Position numbers and translations under genes: made by a program. From assembly GCA_000989765.1 (NCBI GenBank), contig LBOW01000006.1, forward strand, positions 1 to 50,694: DNA of 50,694 bases. Direction: 5' to 3'. A model generated the notes under the pieces. The model was not told the DNA's origin. It was given only the letters and a program-made list of their open reading frames with translations, and made no database searches. The DNA comes from Candidatus Woesebacteria bacterium GW2011_GWB1_33_22 (GTDB lineage: Bacteria; Patescibacteriota; Microgenomatia; UBA8517). This document shows, one piece after another, positions 1 through 8,150 of the stretch; positions within the stretch are counted from its first letter, which is position 1; each line of letters begins with the position of its first letter.

Positions 1-2
1 AA

Positions 3-221
3 TGTCAAAAATATTACTCTACTACAAATGAATTTCGTATATGTGACAAGAACGAATCATTAAATAAAAAGGTGGCAATCTACACTAACAAAATAGGAGA
101 ATTTTTAAACTCTGGGAATTTATTGGCGACAGTTATTATTACGTCAATAACAATAGCACTATTTTATGGTGTGGTATCTATCCTCAAAAAATTTAAGGGT
201 ATCAAGCGGGAGAAAGACTAA
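3..221 (+). CDS. C-terminal part of a single-pass membrane protein (cut by window start)
   Basis: The frame is open from the first bases and stops at a TAA at 219-221, giving at least 72 residues with no start in the window. Around residues 40-60 there is one clear hydrophobic segment (LLATVIITSITIALFYGVV), followed by a basic tail (KKFKGIKREKD). This suggests a C-terminal anchor with a short cytoplasmic end. The protein family cannot be recognised. The next gene starts 53 bases downstream with its own promoter, so this is probably the end of a separate transcript. Confidence 0.5.
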   Translation, partial: CQKYYSTTNEFRICDKNESLNKKVAIYTNKIGEFLNSGNLLATVIITSITIALFYGVVSILKKFKGIKREKD

Positions 222-262
222 AACAGATCAAAATACTAACCAAGGTCGCCAATACTTAGTAT

Positions 263-268
263 TATAAT
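263..268 (+). promoter_or_regulatory. -10 box of a leaderless promoter
   Basis: TATAAT at 263-268 ends exactly six bases before the ATG at 275. The transcript would start at or within a base of the start codon. No clear -35 is seen. This spacing recurs at many genes in the window. Confidence 0.6.
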
Positions 269-274
269 CAAAAT

Positions 275-643
275 ATGAATAGTTTTATATCTTACTTAGA
301 TAAAATTGAATCTCTGATTAAAGAAAAGCGATACGATGAAGCATGGTCTATCGCCAACGAAGGCTTAATCAAAATCGAAGGTGAAGATAAATACATGATG
401 TATTATCAAATGGCAAACATCATGGCCAGAGAAAAGAAATGGTTTGATGCATTAGAAAAAATGGGCTTAGTTATTTATTACTTAAAAGGCTTGGGTGGTA
501 TTAGCCATAAAAAATTCGTGTTGAGGTTATTAAAAAAGTTCAAGAAGGAAGCGTACCTTGAGGAATATCTTAACTTGGTAGAAAAAACTCATCCTAGAGA
601 TTTAGCTCAACCATTGAAAACTTTTCTAGGAATAAAAGAATAG
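275..643 (+). CDS. Hypothetical helical protein, possibly TPR-like
   Basis: This is a soluble 122-residue protein with no signal peptide or membrane segment. The sequence looks all-helical. Residues 1-60 read like a pair of TPR-type helices (SLIKEKRYDEAWSIANEGL, then MYYQMANIMAREKKWFDALEKM), a pattern of bulky residues seen in tetratricopeptide proteins. This is inference from the pattern; no specific family is recognised. The ATG at 275 is chosen because a TATAAT box ends six bases upstream and there is no Shine-Dalgarno. The gene is followed by a hairpin at 646-666. Confidence 0.6.
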   Translation: MNSFISYLDKIESLIKEKRYDEAWSIANEGLIKIEGEDKYMMYYQMANIMAREKKWFDALEKMGLVIYYLKGLGGISHKKFVLRLLKKFKKEAYLEEYLNLVEKTHPRDLAQPLKTFLGIKE

Positions 644-645
644 AG

Positions 646-666
646 TTTACTAATTAAATTAGTAAA
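646..666 (+). terminator. Hairpin between convergent genes
   Basis: TTTACTAAT (646-654) and ATTAGTAAA (658-666) form a perfect 9 bp stem with a 3-base loop just after the stop at 643. There is no strong T-run, so termination is plausible but not certain. It sits between a + strand gene and a - strand gene and could serve both. Confidence 0.4.
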
Positions 667-690
667 TTGCGAGCTTATCAACTATTAAAC

Positions 691-960
691 TTATTTTTTA
701 TAAACTTTTTTACTCCACAAGTTCTTGAAGAAAGGTAGTGTTAGTGTAGATAGTAAAAATCCTGTAGCTGGAACGATTGCGTTTAACCAAGGCCTATCTA
801 TATTTATAGTCATCATGTATAAGGCTATCGCAAGGTAAGTAAAAGTAATAAGCAGTAATTTTCGTGTGAGGCTTGTTTCCCACGCCTTATCTACTTCAAC
901 CTTTTTATTTCGTTGTTCAATTTTTTCTATTCTTTTTTCTAATCCAGATAGTCCATTCAT
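691..960 (-). CDS. Small two-helix membrane protein
   Basis: The protein has 89 residues. The N-terminal third is charged and likely a coiled coil (LEKRIEKIEQRNKKVEVDKAW). Two membrane segments follow (LLLITFTYLAIALYMM and AIVPATGFLLSTLTLPFF) and the C-terminus is basic. The family is not recognised; the architecture resembles the small coiled-coil and two-TM proteins common in accessory regions. The start overlaps the stop of the upstream gene by 4 bases (ATGA at 957-960), so the two are probably translated together as an operon. Confidence 0.65.
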   Translation of the reverse strand: MNGLSGLEKRIEKIEQRNKKVEVDKAWETSLTRKLLLITFTYLAIALYMMTINIDRPWLNAIVPATGFLLSTLTLPFFKNLWSKKVYKK

Positions 961-1253
961 ATTTGTCCTCTACCTAATATTCTATCTAACAAACTATTAA
1001 CTTTACCAATATCTTCCGATGTGGTTAAAGGCTGAGCATGAAATTCATCAGAAGTGTAGTGTTCTAAAAAGCCCTCTGTTTCTTGTTTCAAATCGTTAGG
1101 AACAAGACCCTTACTTAGTGCTGTTTCTAAATCTCCAATCACTCCTTGCCACCAATTTCTACGCACCTTGAAACTGCCATCACCATGCAAAACCGTATCT
1201 GGGATATCATCTGAAAATTCATTCCTTAAACGTTTTAGGTGTTCCATTGTCAT
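957..1253 (-). CDS. Hypothetical 98-residue protein, first gene of a two-gene operon
   Basis: This is a small soluble acidic protein with no recognisable domain. A TATAAT box on the - strand (1268-1263) lies 9 bases before the ATG at 1253, giving an almost leaderless transcript. A second in-frame ATG at 1247 would leave a 9-base leader. Its stop overlaps the start of the two-TM protein gene by 4 bases, so the pair probably acts together, for example as a soluble partner of a membrane component. Function is unknown. Confidence 0.55.
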   Translation of the reverse strand: MTMEHLKRLRNEFSDDIPDTVLHGDGSFKVRRNWWQGVIGDLETALSKGLVPNDLKQETEGFLEHYTSDEFHAQPLTTSEDIGKVNSLLDRILGRGQI

Positions 1254-1487
1254 AATATACGTATTATATCAAAATAGTACATTTTATGTCTAATCTCTAC
1301 ACAGAGCTTCTACAATGCGATTTAACGAGAGGTAAATTCAAACCTAACTAAAGCTATATCTTTGTGGTATACATCAGTTCCCTTTGATTAGAACTTGCTA
1401 GAAGCTATTGTTTTTCTTTTCACTCGACAAGGTTGTTTTGGTTTAACAAACCTTGCCTTCAAGAAGTATCAAAGTATATCAAACTAG

Positions 1488-1559
1488 CTCCCTCGAGATG
1501 ATTCGAACATCTAACATCTTCGTTAACAGCGAAGCGCTCTACCGTTGAGCTACGAGGGA
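1488..1559 (-). tRNA. tRNA-Asn (anticodon GTT)
   Basis: On the - strand this gives a full cloverleaf of 72 bases. The acceptor stem TCCCTCG/CGAGGGA is perfect and the D arm contains GCTC..GAGC. The anticodon stem CTTCG/CGAAG encloses the loop CTGTTAA (anticodon GTT). The T arm AGATG TTCGAAT CATCT is also perfect. The discriminator base is G, as usual for tRNA-Asn, and CCA is not encoded. A TATAAT-like box lies upstream (1581-1576). It differs at many positions from the other tRNA-Asn at 22632-22703. A 14-base near-copy of its 5' end (13 of 14 identical) lies at 1564-1577. Confidence 0.93.
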
Positions 1560-1625
1560 ATATAGCTACGATGGAATTATAACAAATTTAATAGAATTTG
1601 TCCTATAACCTATATTGTTGAAGTA

Positions 1626-2222
1626 TTATTTGAAGCTGAATGTGGCTAGGATTTGATCTGTGATAGCCTTGTTTTCTAGTACTGGAGGCCAGGTTGAAAT
1701 TGTATATATTTTTCCATTGTTAAGTAAGGCTGTAACGAAATGTGCTTTTGGACCTGTAACTGAGCCTTCAATACCTTTGTAACCGTTAATAGTGACTTCC
1801 TTAATAGTAGTTGGGTCCATTCCTACTTTTATTTTTTCCAATTCCTGTTGGGTACCGACTAAATTTGGTTGATATACAAAAAACAATTGATAAAAATCAT
1901 TGTCTGTAGGTTTTCCTTTTTCAATATAAAAACTGGCTGTTCTTATCTTCCCTGCATCGTCTGCTATTTCTTTTCTGAAAATTGTATCGGATGGAATTTT
2001 AAAAGACAATCCAGCTTCATCAAATGTTTGTTGTTTCCAATTGTCTTTTGTCTCACCGCAACCAGTTAACGGCATTTGCTTACTTGGATTGCCGTGTTTT
2101 ATCCACTGGTTATCCACACAAAGCCAAGTATCCTCTTCACCACCAAAAAGGAAGCGAGCAGTTAAAATTCCTGCTAACCCGATTGCCACAACAAGCAGTA
2201 ACGGTATTAAGAATTTCTTCAT
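1626..2222 (-). CDS. Membrane-anchored secreted protein with PsbP-like domain
   Basis: The 198 residues start with a basic N-terminus and one hydrophobic segment (residues 3-27) that acts as an uncleaved anchor or signal peptide. Next comes a short cysteine-containing region with the pattern WLCVDNQWIKHGNPS..C, a type I have seen in exported CPR proteins. From residue about 65 onward the domain resembles PsbP/DUF-type exported domains and ends ILATFSFK, like the other exported proteins in this window (QILSTFKF). A TATAAA box ends 8 bases upstream of the ATG, so the mRNA is nearly leaderless. The role is unknown; it is probably cell-surface. Confidence 0.6.
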   Translation of the reverse strand: MKKFLIPLLLVVAIGLAGILTARFLFGGEEDTWLCVDNQWIKHGNPSKQMPLTGCGETKDNWKQQTFDEAGLSFKIPSDTIFRKEIADDAGKIRTASFYIEKGKPTDNDFYQLFFVYQPNLVGTQQELEKIKVGMDPTTIKEVTINGYKGIEGSVTGPKAHFVTALLNNGKIYTISTWPPVLENKAITDQILATFSFK

Positions 2223-2238
2223 ACTTGTATTTTATACT

Positions 2239-3156
2239 TTAAAAGTAAACCTTGCTAAATCTCAGATTTAATACAATGTCTTCAGTATTTTTAACCATAC
2301 CCTCAATGTTTTTCTCTTTAGTTTCGACTGTGTCTGTACTAAAGGGTTTAAGCATCAAAGCAGATTCAATATTTTTTAGTGGAGTTTTTCCAATACTCTC
2401 CGCCTCAAAAATGTATTGAGAGACCTTTCCGTCTATTAATGCTTTTGCCATAGCACTTTCGCTGACAACATCCCTATCAGAAAGATTTACGATAATCACT
2501 TCATTTTTAAGTTGTGTGATCTTATCTTTTGACAAAAAGTTCCTATTCTCCTCAGAGTTGGGAAGAAAAAGCACAAGCAAATCTGAATCATGAAGCAAGT
2601 TGTCTAATGGTTGCCTGATTGAGTCTTCAAAACGTTCTTCGGTATATACAGTTATACCGAGAGCTTTTGCCAGACGTACCGTTTCTTCTACTGCAATTCC
2701 TGAACCGATTATTCCTAATCTTTTTCCTATAAGCTCAAAACCAGGCTCGGGTTGATATTTTCTTCTATAAGTCATTCGATCATTTATAAGAATCCGTCTT
2801 GAACCCGTAAAAAGCAGACCAATCGCAAATTCTGCTTTAGATTTTGCATCATAAAAAGGAACAAAAGAAATTGTAATACCTTTTTCTTTGCAGATACCAA
2901 GATCGACAAAGCTATAGTCAGAGCTACCTAATACCAAAAATTTAAGATTGGGAAGCAAACTCAACAATTCCGACAACCTATTTTTGAACTTAGATTCGTG
3001 ACTGGCGGTAGGCACTATTAATATTTCCGTATCTCCTGGACATTTCGAACCAATATTCTCAATAAAGTTAACCCTTCCTAACCCATTAAGCCTTTGCAAC
3101 TGAACATCCGTAAACTTATCCTTTGAACATAAAACTGAAATGTTTTTTGTATTCAT
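2239..3156 (-). CDS. Degenerate D-2-hydroxyacid dehydrogenase-like protein
   Basis: The 305 residues align by eye with the D-2-hydroxyacid dehydrogenase family. The NAD-binding motif region is KRLGIIGSGIAVEETVRLAKALG (middle of the protein), where the family has GxGxxG. The active-site region is altered. The family pattern NTARG appears as NLSDRD, and the TPH segment carrying the catalytic histidine reads KPF. I infer that it may bind NAD but has lost the usual dehydrogenase chemistry. The Shine-Dalgarno AGAAAGGA lies just upstream of the ATG. Another degenerate homologue is at 17173-18096 and an intact one at 38873-39829. Confidence 0.65.
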   Translation of the reverse strand: MNTKNISVLCSKDKFTDVQLQRLNGLGRVNFIENIGSKCPGDTEILIVPTASHESKFKNRLSELLSLLPNLKFLVLGSSDYSFVDLGICKEKGITISFVPFYDAKSKAEFAIGLLFTGSRRILINDRMTYRRKYQPEPGFELIGKRLGIIGSGIAVEETVRLAKALGITVYTEERFEDSIRQPLDNLLHDSDLLVLFLPNSEENRNFLSKDKITQLKNEVIIVNLSDRDVVSESAMAKALIDGKVSQYIFEAESIGKTPLKNIESALMLKPFSTDTVETKEKNIEGMVKNTEDIVLNLRFSKVYF

Positions 3157-3353
3157 AAAAATCCTTTCTAAAAGTGGTATTTCTCTTTCCTGAAGTACTA
3201 TCTTGCTTAATTCTTTATCTTTCGAAGCCTACGTATTGTGACCGTAGTTATACTACCAAATTTATAGGCTTTTTAAAAGACCATCTTTTACGGGGTGATT
3301 TCTTTAAAATACGTCTTGATACTTAAAGGGTAAGCAGGAAGAAGGTGATAAAT

Positions 3354-3518
3354 ATGAGTTGGACAAATGCACAAAAAAAGTATGCAAAAAGCGAAAAAGG
3401 GAAAATCGCTAGACAAAAATATCAATCAAGCGAAAAGGCAAAAGAGGCACACCATCGCTATATGCTGAGGCGTAAAGCAAAAATTGCAGAGGTAAAACAG
3501 GTAAATGAAATTACCTAG
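3354..3518 (+). CDS. Small basic KGK-repeat protein
   Basis: The 54 codons encode a highly basic protein with two imperfect repeats (KYAKSEKGKIARQKY, then SSEKAKEAHHRYMLRRKA). Small basic proteins with SEKGK-type repeats occur in CPR genomes and phages and are likely nucleic-acid binding; this is inference. The start is supported by a good Shine-Dalgarno (GAAGGTGATAAATATG). The stop is TAG (3516-3518), followed at once in the same frame by GTG and 17 more sense codons to a TGA at 3573-3575. The gene may therefore be a truncated longer form, or have a coupled or readthrough extension. A strong terminator follows. Confidence 0.55.
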   Translation: MSWTNAQKKYAKSEKGKIARQKYQSSEKAKEAHHRYMLRRKAKIAEVKQVNEIT

Positions 3519-3589
3519 GTGGAAATTAAACCTGAAACAGGTAAAATCGTACAGGAAGTCGCAGAAAAGAAGTGAGACTCTTTAGGAGA

Positions 3590-3619
3590 AAGGCTGGTAA
3601 TTAAATTCCAGCCTTTTTT
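3590..3619 (+). terminator. Rho-independent terminator
   Basis: AAGGCTGG (3590-3597) pairs perfectly with CCAGCCTT (3608-3615) around a 10-base loop, and a T-run follows (3614-3619). It ends the + strand KGK-repeat gene and lies just beyond the stop of the convergent gene at 3624. Confidence 0.8.
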
Positions 3620-3623
3620 CTGC

Positions 3624-4523
3624 TTAGTGATGTACTAACTTTATTTCAAACCCACAAGTGTTGCATTTTGTAACATGGTTAGGTTGATGAAAACCGTATT
3701 CTTTACATTTAGGACATTTATTATGAATAAAATAGTCCCAAGAATCAAGTATAAAATTGCCTAGTTTAGCTTCAAAAGAATTGAGCAACGTTTTCAAGGA
3801 TAATTTGTATCGTTTATTTGGTATCTGATTATAAAATTGAGCTAAATATATAGATAGTTTATCTTCCCATTTACCGTTAATTTCTCTCGTAAAGCGAAAC
3901 GGAACATAGTTATTTGTAAATAATTTAGTAGATATTCCCACAAATAGATCAAGTACAATTAGTACTTTAAATAAATCCTCAAATCCAATCTTTCCTGGTT
4001 GAACATTTAATCCCAGATTTTTAGTTTTTCGTGTTCTGTTATTAACAAAGTTATGATATTTTTGGTTGTCTCCATATCCCTCAAGCAATTTTTGTCGATG
4101 ACTAACCATATCCCAATTGTCATCAGAAACAACCACCACTTCGTAAATATGGTTATGAACGATGACGTCCCGTATTACAAATACTTCGCTTAAAATATCT
4201 TCAAAATATTGTTTAGGGAAATTGCTATCCTTTTTGGCAAACATAGTGGAAATATCACTAGGCACACTTTTACCAACCTTTTTCTTTTCGAGATAGTAAA
4301 TCCTATTTCTATAGGCCTCTATGCCTAGAACTGATAGTACTATTGCTGAGGTTGAATAGGTGTTTTCGTGAACGCTTAGCTGAAAATTCCTTTTAGTGAA
4401 ATCTCGTTTATTGTAAATATCAAAAATCTTTTCTAATAAGTCAGGAACGAATAATTCCACATAATTGGCAGTCACTACAGTTACCAGTTTTTGTTTTGTC
4501 ACAGTTTGTTTCTTTTCAATCAT
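3624..4523 (-). CDS. Putative HEPN-domain protein with C-terminal zinc ribbon
   Basis: The protein has 299 residues. Residues 118-123 (RDVIVH) match the R-x4-H motif of HEPN ribonuclease domains. The motif lies at the end of a helical stretch (EDILSEVFVIRDVIVHNHIYE), where HEPN domains carry it. The C-terminus has two CxxC pairs (CPKC and CNTC), a zinc ribbon probably for nucleic acid or protein binding. HEPN proteins are common as RNases in toxin-antitoxin and defence systems; the assignment is by motif only. It lies 1 base downstream of the gene at 4525-5154, so the two are an operon and are probably partners. Confidence 0.55.
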   Translation of the reverse strand: MIEKKQTVTKQKLVTVVTANYVELFVPDLLEKIFDIYNKRDFTKRNFQLSVHENTYSTSAIVLSVLGIEAYRNRIYYLEKKKVGKSVPSDISTMFAKKDSNFPKQYFEDILSEVFVIRDVIVHNHIYEVVVVSDDNWDMVSHRQKLLEGYGDNQKYHNFVNNRTRKTKNLGLNVQPGKIGFEDLFKVLIVLDLFVGISTKLFTNNYVPFRFTREINGKWEDKLSIYLAQFYNQIPNKRYKLSLKTLLNSFEAKLGNFILDSWDYFIHNKCPKCKEYGFHQPNHVTKCNTCGFEIKLVHH

Positions 4524-4524
4524 A

Positions 4525-5154
4525 TTATAATTTTAGTTCACTATCTTCGGGCCAATAGATCAATGCTGGCACACGTTGATTTATTAGATTGAAGCTAATT
4601 CTAACGAGATATCTTGGGCAATATCCCCAAAATATCCAAACACTGTTCTTCTGCGGAAAGTGTTCTTGAGTATCTCTTGGAAAGAGATCAATTTTTAACT
4701 GAATTGAACTTGTGTAGTTATCTTGAATCGGAGTAAAAAAAGGACACTTTTTCTTATCAGCTAAGCATGTATCCAAAGGTGGAGAATATAAATACAACAA
4801 GTTGAAGGGAGTATCAACTGGATACCAGTGAAATTTTCTTGTATACAAAATTTTTCCAGGAAAGTTCTCTCTAAAATGCATTACTTGTTTTTCTGGGTGT
4901 AAAGAAATATGACATCCGTTAGATATTATGTGGTTCTGTTCTTTTTTATGATTGACCAAGGTTTGGCCTACTAATCTTGATGTACCAACCTCAATTGGTT
5001 CTTTGTTGTTGTGAAATTTAGAACTAAAAATAAACGAACCATCTTCTGTAAAGTTTACTGAGCAAAAATTTATCCATTTATTTCGCCAGTTAACCCCAAG
5101 TCTAGATTCCTTTTTGTCCAATTTACTTACAGGTTCAATTTTATCGTTGTTCAT
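4525..5154 (-). CDS. Hypothetical protein paired with the HEPN/zinc-ribbon gene
   Basis: The 209-residue soluble protein is rich in aromatic residues and probably mostly beta-strand. It has several cysteines and histidines (CHISLHPE, CLADKKKCPFF) but no motif I recognise. The start at 5154 lies 3 bases after the stop of a 22-codon ORF in the same frame. The stop is 1 base before the start of the HEPN-like gene, so the two are co-transcribed. If the HEPN protein is a toxin or effector, this could be its sensor or antitoxin. That role is inference from position only. Confidence 0.55.
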   Translation of the reverse strand: MNNDKIEPVSKLDKKESRLGVNWRNKWINFCSVNFTEDGSFIFSSKFHNNKEPIEVGTSRLVGQTLVNHKKEQNHIISNGCHISLHPEKQVMHFRENFPGKILYTRKFHWYPVDTPFNLLYLYSPPLDTCLADKKKCPFFTPIQDNYTSSIQLKIDLFPRDTQEHFPQKNSVWIFWGYCPRYLVRISFNLINQRVPALIYWPEDSELKL

Positions 5155-5157
5155 GTT

Positions 5158-5226
5158 CTACTTTGATACAAAAAATAGCGGTTCTTTAATCTTCTCACCC
5201 TTACTTGTTTGCGTTTTTGTATTCAT
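5158..5226 (-). CDS. 22-codon leaderless leader ORF upstream of the HEPN operon
   Basis: On the - strand, TATAAT (5238-5233) is followed after exactly six bases by ATG (5226). The ORF is MNTKTQTSKGEKIKEPLFFV plus SK, then TAG. The next base triplets AAC ATG lead in the same frame into the 5154 gene. The ORF may be a translated leader coupled to the operon, or a longer protein interrupted by TAG. The promoter is convincing; the peptide itself is uncertain. Confidence 0.4.
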   Translation of the reverse strand: MNTKTQTSKGEKIKEPLFFVSK

Positions 5227-5314
5227 ACGCAGATTATAGTCTTTTTATGCTCAGACTACAGGTAAACTGAGAGTGAAACCACGAAGGAACGAGGCTCTTT
5301 GTTTATCAAACTCT

Positions 5315-6247
5315 TCAAAGTGTAGTTATTGGCCTACTTTGAATTATATAGAATGAGTTTCCCCAATATGACCATTCAATGTCTTGCGGTTTTCCGTAGT
5401 ATGCTTCCACTTTCTTACATAGATGGGCTAGTTCTAGGATTTGTTTGTAGTCAAGCTTCTGTTTTTCTTGTAGATTTTTTGGTAATTCTTCCCACATAAT
5501 TCCTTTTAATTTTTTATCTAAGGACAAGGTTTTAGTTTGTTTTGCTTTTTCAACCTTTAGAAGTACATCATAATCTTTGTCATATAAATAAGAATCGGGG
5601 GTTACTTCACCAGATACGATTGCTTCACCAAGTCCATAAACCGCATCCATCAAAAGATGCGTCTTCCTCATTGTGACTGGGTGAATTGTAAAAGATACAC
5701 CCGACACTTCACTTTGAATCATTTCTTGAACAACGACTGACACATAAATATCTTTGTCCTGAAATCCTTTTTCGTATTTATAAAGAATTGCTCTTGGTGA
5801 AAAAAGAGAAGTCCAACATTCTTTCACTTTTTGTAAAATTTGCTCTTTAGGTGTGTTAAGAAAAGTTTTTAGTTCTCCAGCCCAGGAAGCGTCAATTGTG
5901 TCCTCACTTGTGGCACTACTTCTTACTGCAACTAATGATAAGTTAAGTTCGTCATATATTCTAAAGATTTCATTGATAATGTCTTCTGGGATTTCAATAG
6001 ACATAATATATTGTTGGAGTTTGGTACTTATATTATTTACAGATTCAAGATTCTCTGTATCTATACCTTTAAAAAGATTTTTAACTTTTGCGTTATCAAC
6101 CACACTTTCGTAAACTTCCGAAGAAACAATAAAACCAGGTGGCACTGGAATACCGAACTGGGTCATGTGAGCAAGCGATGAGCCTTTACCACCTGATAAA
6201 GATACCTGTTTTGCTGGCTCGTCTGTAAATTTTAAAATACTTTTCAT
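5315..6247 (-). CDS. PEP synthase/PPDK-type ATP-binding domain protein (split enzyme, part B)
   Basis: The 310 residues match the PEP/pyruvate-binding (ATP-grasp-like) N-terminal domain of PEP synthase, PPDK and rifampin phosphotransferase. Visible motifs are [20 protein letters not shown] near the N-terminus, [42 protein letters not shown] and the closing IEWSY....IIQSRP. This is the ATP half-site that phosphorylates the swivelling histidine domain, which is encoded separately by the gene just upstream. The start ATG overlaps that gene's stop by 4 bases. The PEP-binding barrel of true PEP synthase is missing, so a rifampin-phosphotransferase-like kinase is as likely as pyruvate phosphorylation. 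Confidence 0.8.
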   Translation of the reverse strand: MKSILKFTDEPAKQVSLSGGKGSSLAHMTQFGIPVPPGFIVSSEVYESVVDNAKVKNLFKGIDTENLESVNNISTKLQQYIMSIEIPEDIINEIFRIYDELNLSLVAVRSSATSEDTIDASWAGELKTFLNTPKEQILQKVKECWTSLFSPRAILYKYEKGFQDKDIYVSVVVQEMIQSEVSGVSFTIHPVTMRKTHLLMDAVYGLGEAIVSGEVTPDSYLYDKDYDVLLKVEKAKQTKTLSLDKKLKGIMWEELPKNLQEKQKLDYKQILELAHLCKKVEAYYGKPQDIEWSYWGNSFYIIQSRPITTL

Positions 6248-7728
6248 TTAATTAGATTAACTGTTCCTTTTTGAGCATCAACTTTAACCTTATCTCCAGT
6301 CTTAAAAACTTTTGTAGCAAACTCGGTTCCGATTACACAAGGGATTTTTAATTCTCTTGAAACAATGGCCGCATGACTTGTTATTCCACCCTCATCGGTA
6401 ACAATGGCGCTAGCTTTTCTGATTGCTGGCATTAGACTTGGCCTTGTTTGTCCAGCGATCAGTATTGCTCCCTCAGGCATGTTAATAATTTGTTTATTAA
6501 AATCTTTATCTCCCCAGTTAAATACAAAGACCTTACCCTCAACCACTCCTGAATAAGCTGGTTTTCCTTCAAGATATTTTGTTTTAGAAAAGTCTTTATC
6601 GGGGATTAGTTTTTGTTTTAATTCTATTGCTTTGTCCCCGTATTCTGATTGAATGGTTTTGCCATTTAACACAAAAATATAAGCCTTTCTTCTTTCAATA
6701 ATTTCTTTTTCAGTTAATTTTTTATCATTAACAAACCAATCTTGAATTTCGTTGGGTGAGCAGACTAACAGATCATATGCAGGAACTTCTAAAGTGTTTG
6801 ACATTGTATAAACTATTTTTCTTAGCATTCGATAGAGCGAAGACCATGCGATTCTCAGTTCAAGTCTCTCGTGTCCGATTTCACCTAACTTGAAAGCAAT
6901 ATCTTTATGGTAGGAATCAATTTTATATTTTTCGTGAATTGAATTCTTCTTTTCCTTTGTGCTTAGCGAATAAGTTTCAATATTTTTTATCTCTTTGTTT
7001 ATATCAAACGACACTTTTTGCAGAATTTCTTTAAGTAAATTTTTGTAATATTCACTATCCCACTTGTCGTTTCCTTCATTTCCACCAAGATATAGATATT
7101 TTTCAGAATGTTTGTCCAGGTCTTCATTGAGTTCTGGTGATTCATTTTTAATATTTGACCAATGTTTTTGAAGAACTTTGTAAAAATCCAGAGATTCTGT
7201 TTGTAGAGTTGATAATTTCTCAGGAGTTGTTAAATCTCCAATAACTTGATCCACCGAGTTATCTATCTGTTTTGACAAATATTTACGAAGCTCGTTTTCC
7301 AAGCCAAAAGTAAAATTTGGATTAGTTAAGTTAAAATGACAAAAAGTATAAATCTGTGCGTTACTTACTTCTAATAACAAATCTCCTAGTTCTTTTTTAT
7401 CAATTGATGATTTAGATAACAAAGTACTGGTTTTCTTTTCTAAAGATTTTATTTGTGAACTGATTTCTACTACTCCAGCTAAATATCTTTGCCAATTCTT
7501 ATCATCGGAGTAAAAGTCTAAACCAACTTTTGAGGCTTTTTCTAAATCTTCGTTGGTATGGTAAGAAGAAACTACCTCATTTTTTGCAAAAAGAATTTGA
7601 CCTTCGGTTGTATATCCAAATAATTCTTTCTGTTTTTTATCTGCAAAAAACGTCCCATGCCCCATTTCAAAAATTGGAGCGTCTGCGACCTCCCAAATCA
7701 GTTTCCACTTAGATACTATTTGCTTCAT
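6244..7728 (-). CDS. PEP-utilising phosphohistidine domain protein (split enzyme, part A)
   Basis: The protein has 494 residues. The last 100 form the swivelling domain with the phosphohistidine motif [21 protein letters not shown]. The preceding 390 residues are helical and resemble the middle substrate domain of rifampin phosphotransferase-like enzymes (for example [16 protein letters not shown] and [16 protein letters not shown]). It is the first gene of a two-gene operon with the ATP-binding domain gene (4-base overlap). Fused relatives normally have the ATP-binding domain first, so the gene order here is permuted. A - strand TATACT box 11 bases before the ATG gives a short leader. The substrate cannot be told from sequence. 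Confidence 0.75.
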   Translation of the reverse strand: MKQIVSKWKLIWEVADAPIFEMGHGTFFADKKQKELFGYTTEGQILFAKNEVVSSYHTNEDLEKASKVGLDFYSDDKNWQRYLAGVVEISSQIKSLEKKTSTLLSKSSIDKKELGDLLLEVSNAQIYTFCHFNLTNPNFTFGLENELRKYLSKQIDNSVDQVIGDLTTPEKLSTLQTESLDFYKVLQKHWSNIKNESPELNEDLDKHSEKYLYLGGNEGNDKWDSEYYKNLLKEILQKVSFDINKEIKNIETYSLSTKEKKNSIHEKYKIDSYHKDIAFKLGEIGHERLELRIAWSSLYRMLRKIVYTMSNTLEVPAYDLLVCSPNEIQDWFVNDKKLTEKEIIERRKAYIFVLNGKTIQSEYGDKAIELKQKLIPDKDFSKTKYLEGKPAYSGVVEGKVFVFNWGDKDFNKQIINMPEGAILIAGQTRPSLMPAIRKASAIVTDEGGITSHAAIVSRELKIPCVIGTEFATKVFKTGDKVKVDAQKGTVNLIK

Positions 7729-7808
7729 ATTTACACAGAAAGTATACCATTTATTTAGTTACGTGATCTCGCTACAAATCTTAATACTTATTTCGTTGTT
7801 TAATTGTA

Positions 7809-8030
7809 TTATCTGTGAAATAAATCTTCCACTTTTACCCCAAACTTTCTGGAGATTTTCATTAGAAGTTTTAGAGAAGGACTTCCCTTTCCCGCTTCAA
7901 GGAACCCAACGTAAACGGTTGATATTCTCAATTGCTCCGCTAACTTCTCCTGTGTTAATCCATTTTCTTTTCTTAACTTCTTAATTTTCTTGCCTAATGC
8001 ATTTAAGGTTTCCCGTCTAGTTTTTGCCAT
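7809..8030 (-). CDS. XRE-family helix-turn-helix regulator
   Basis: The 73 residues are almost entirely a Cro/C1-type helix-turn-helix domain (LRKENGLTQEKLAEQLRISTVYVGFLEAGKGSPSL, residues 19-53), with a basic N-terminus. It probably acts as a dimeric transcriptional repressor. It is oriented away from the small membrane protein genes at 8151-8547 and from the replication module further right, so it could control those or itself. No clear operator is visible. The length is typical for a minimal XRE protein. Confidence 0.85.
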   Translation of the reverse strand: MAKTRRETLNALGKKIKKLRKENGLTQEKLAEQLRISTVYVGFLEAGKGSPSLKLLMKISRKFGVKVEDLFHR

Positions 8031-8150
8031 ATGACATATTGTGCATTGTATTAACTCAAATATTGATAAACTAGGATTATAGATTTAGCCTTGGATATAC
8101 GTTGTTTTTAACTTCTAGAGAGGTTAAGATAATATCAATCGAGTTCATCT

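Noticed and set aside
1430-1466. Imperfect inverted repeat CAAGGTTG..CAAACCTTG downstream of tRNA-Asn as a terminator
   Set aside because: The stem has a bulge and there is no T-run on the tRNA strand, so it is not called as a terminator.
3519-3575. UAG recoding as a sense codon in this genome
   Set aside because: Many genes here end in TAG with no conserved extension, for example gap and the gene at 275; only isolated in-frame continuations were seen.
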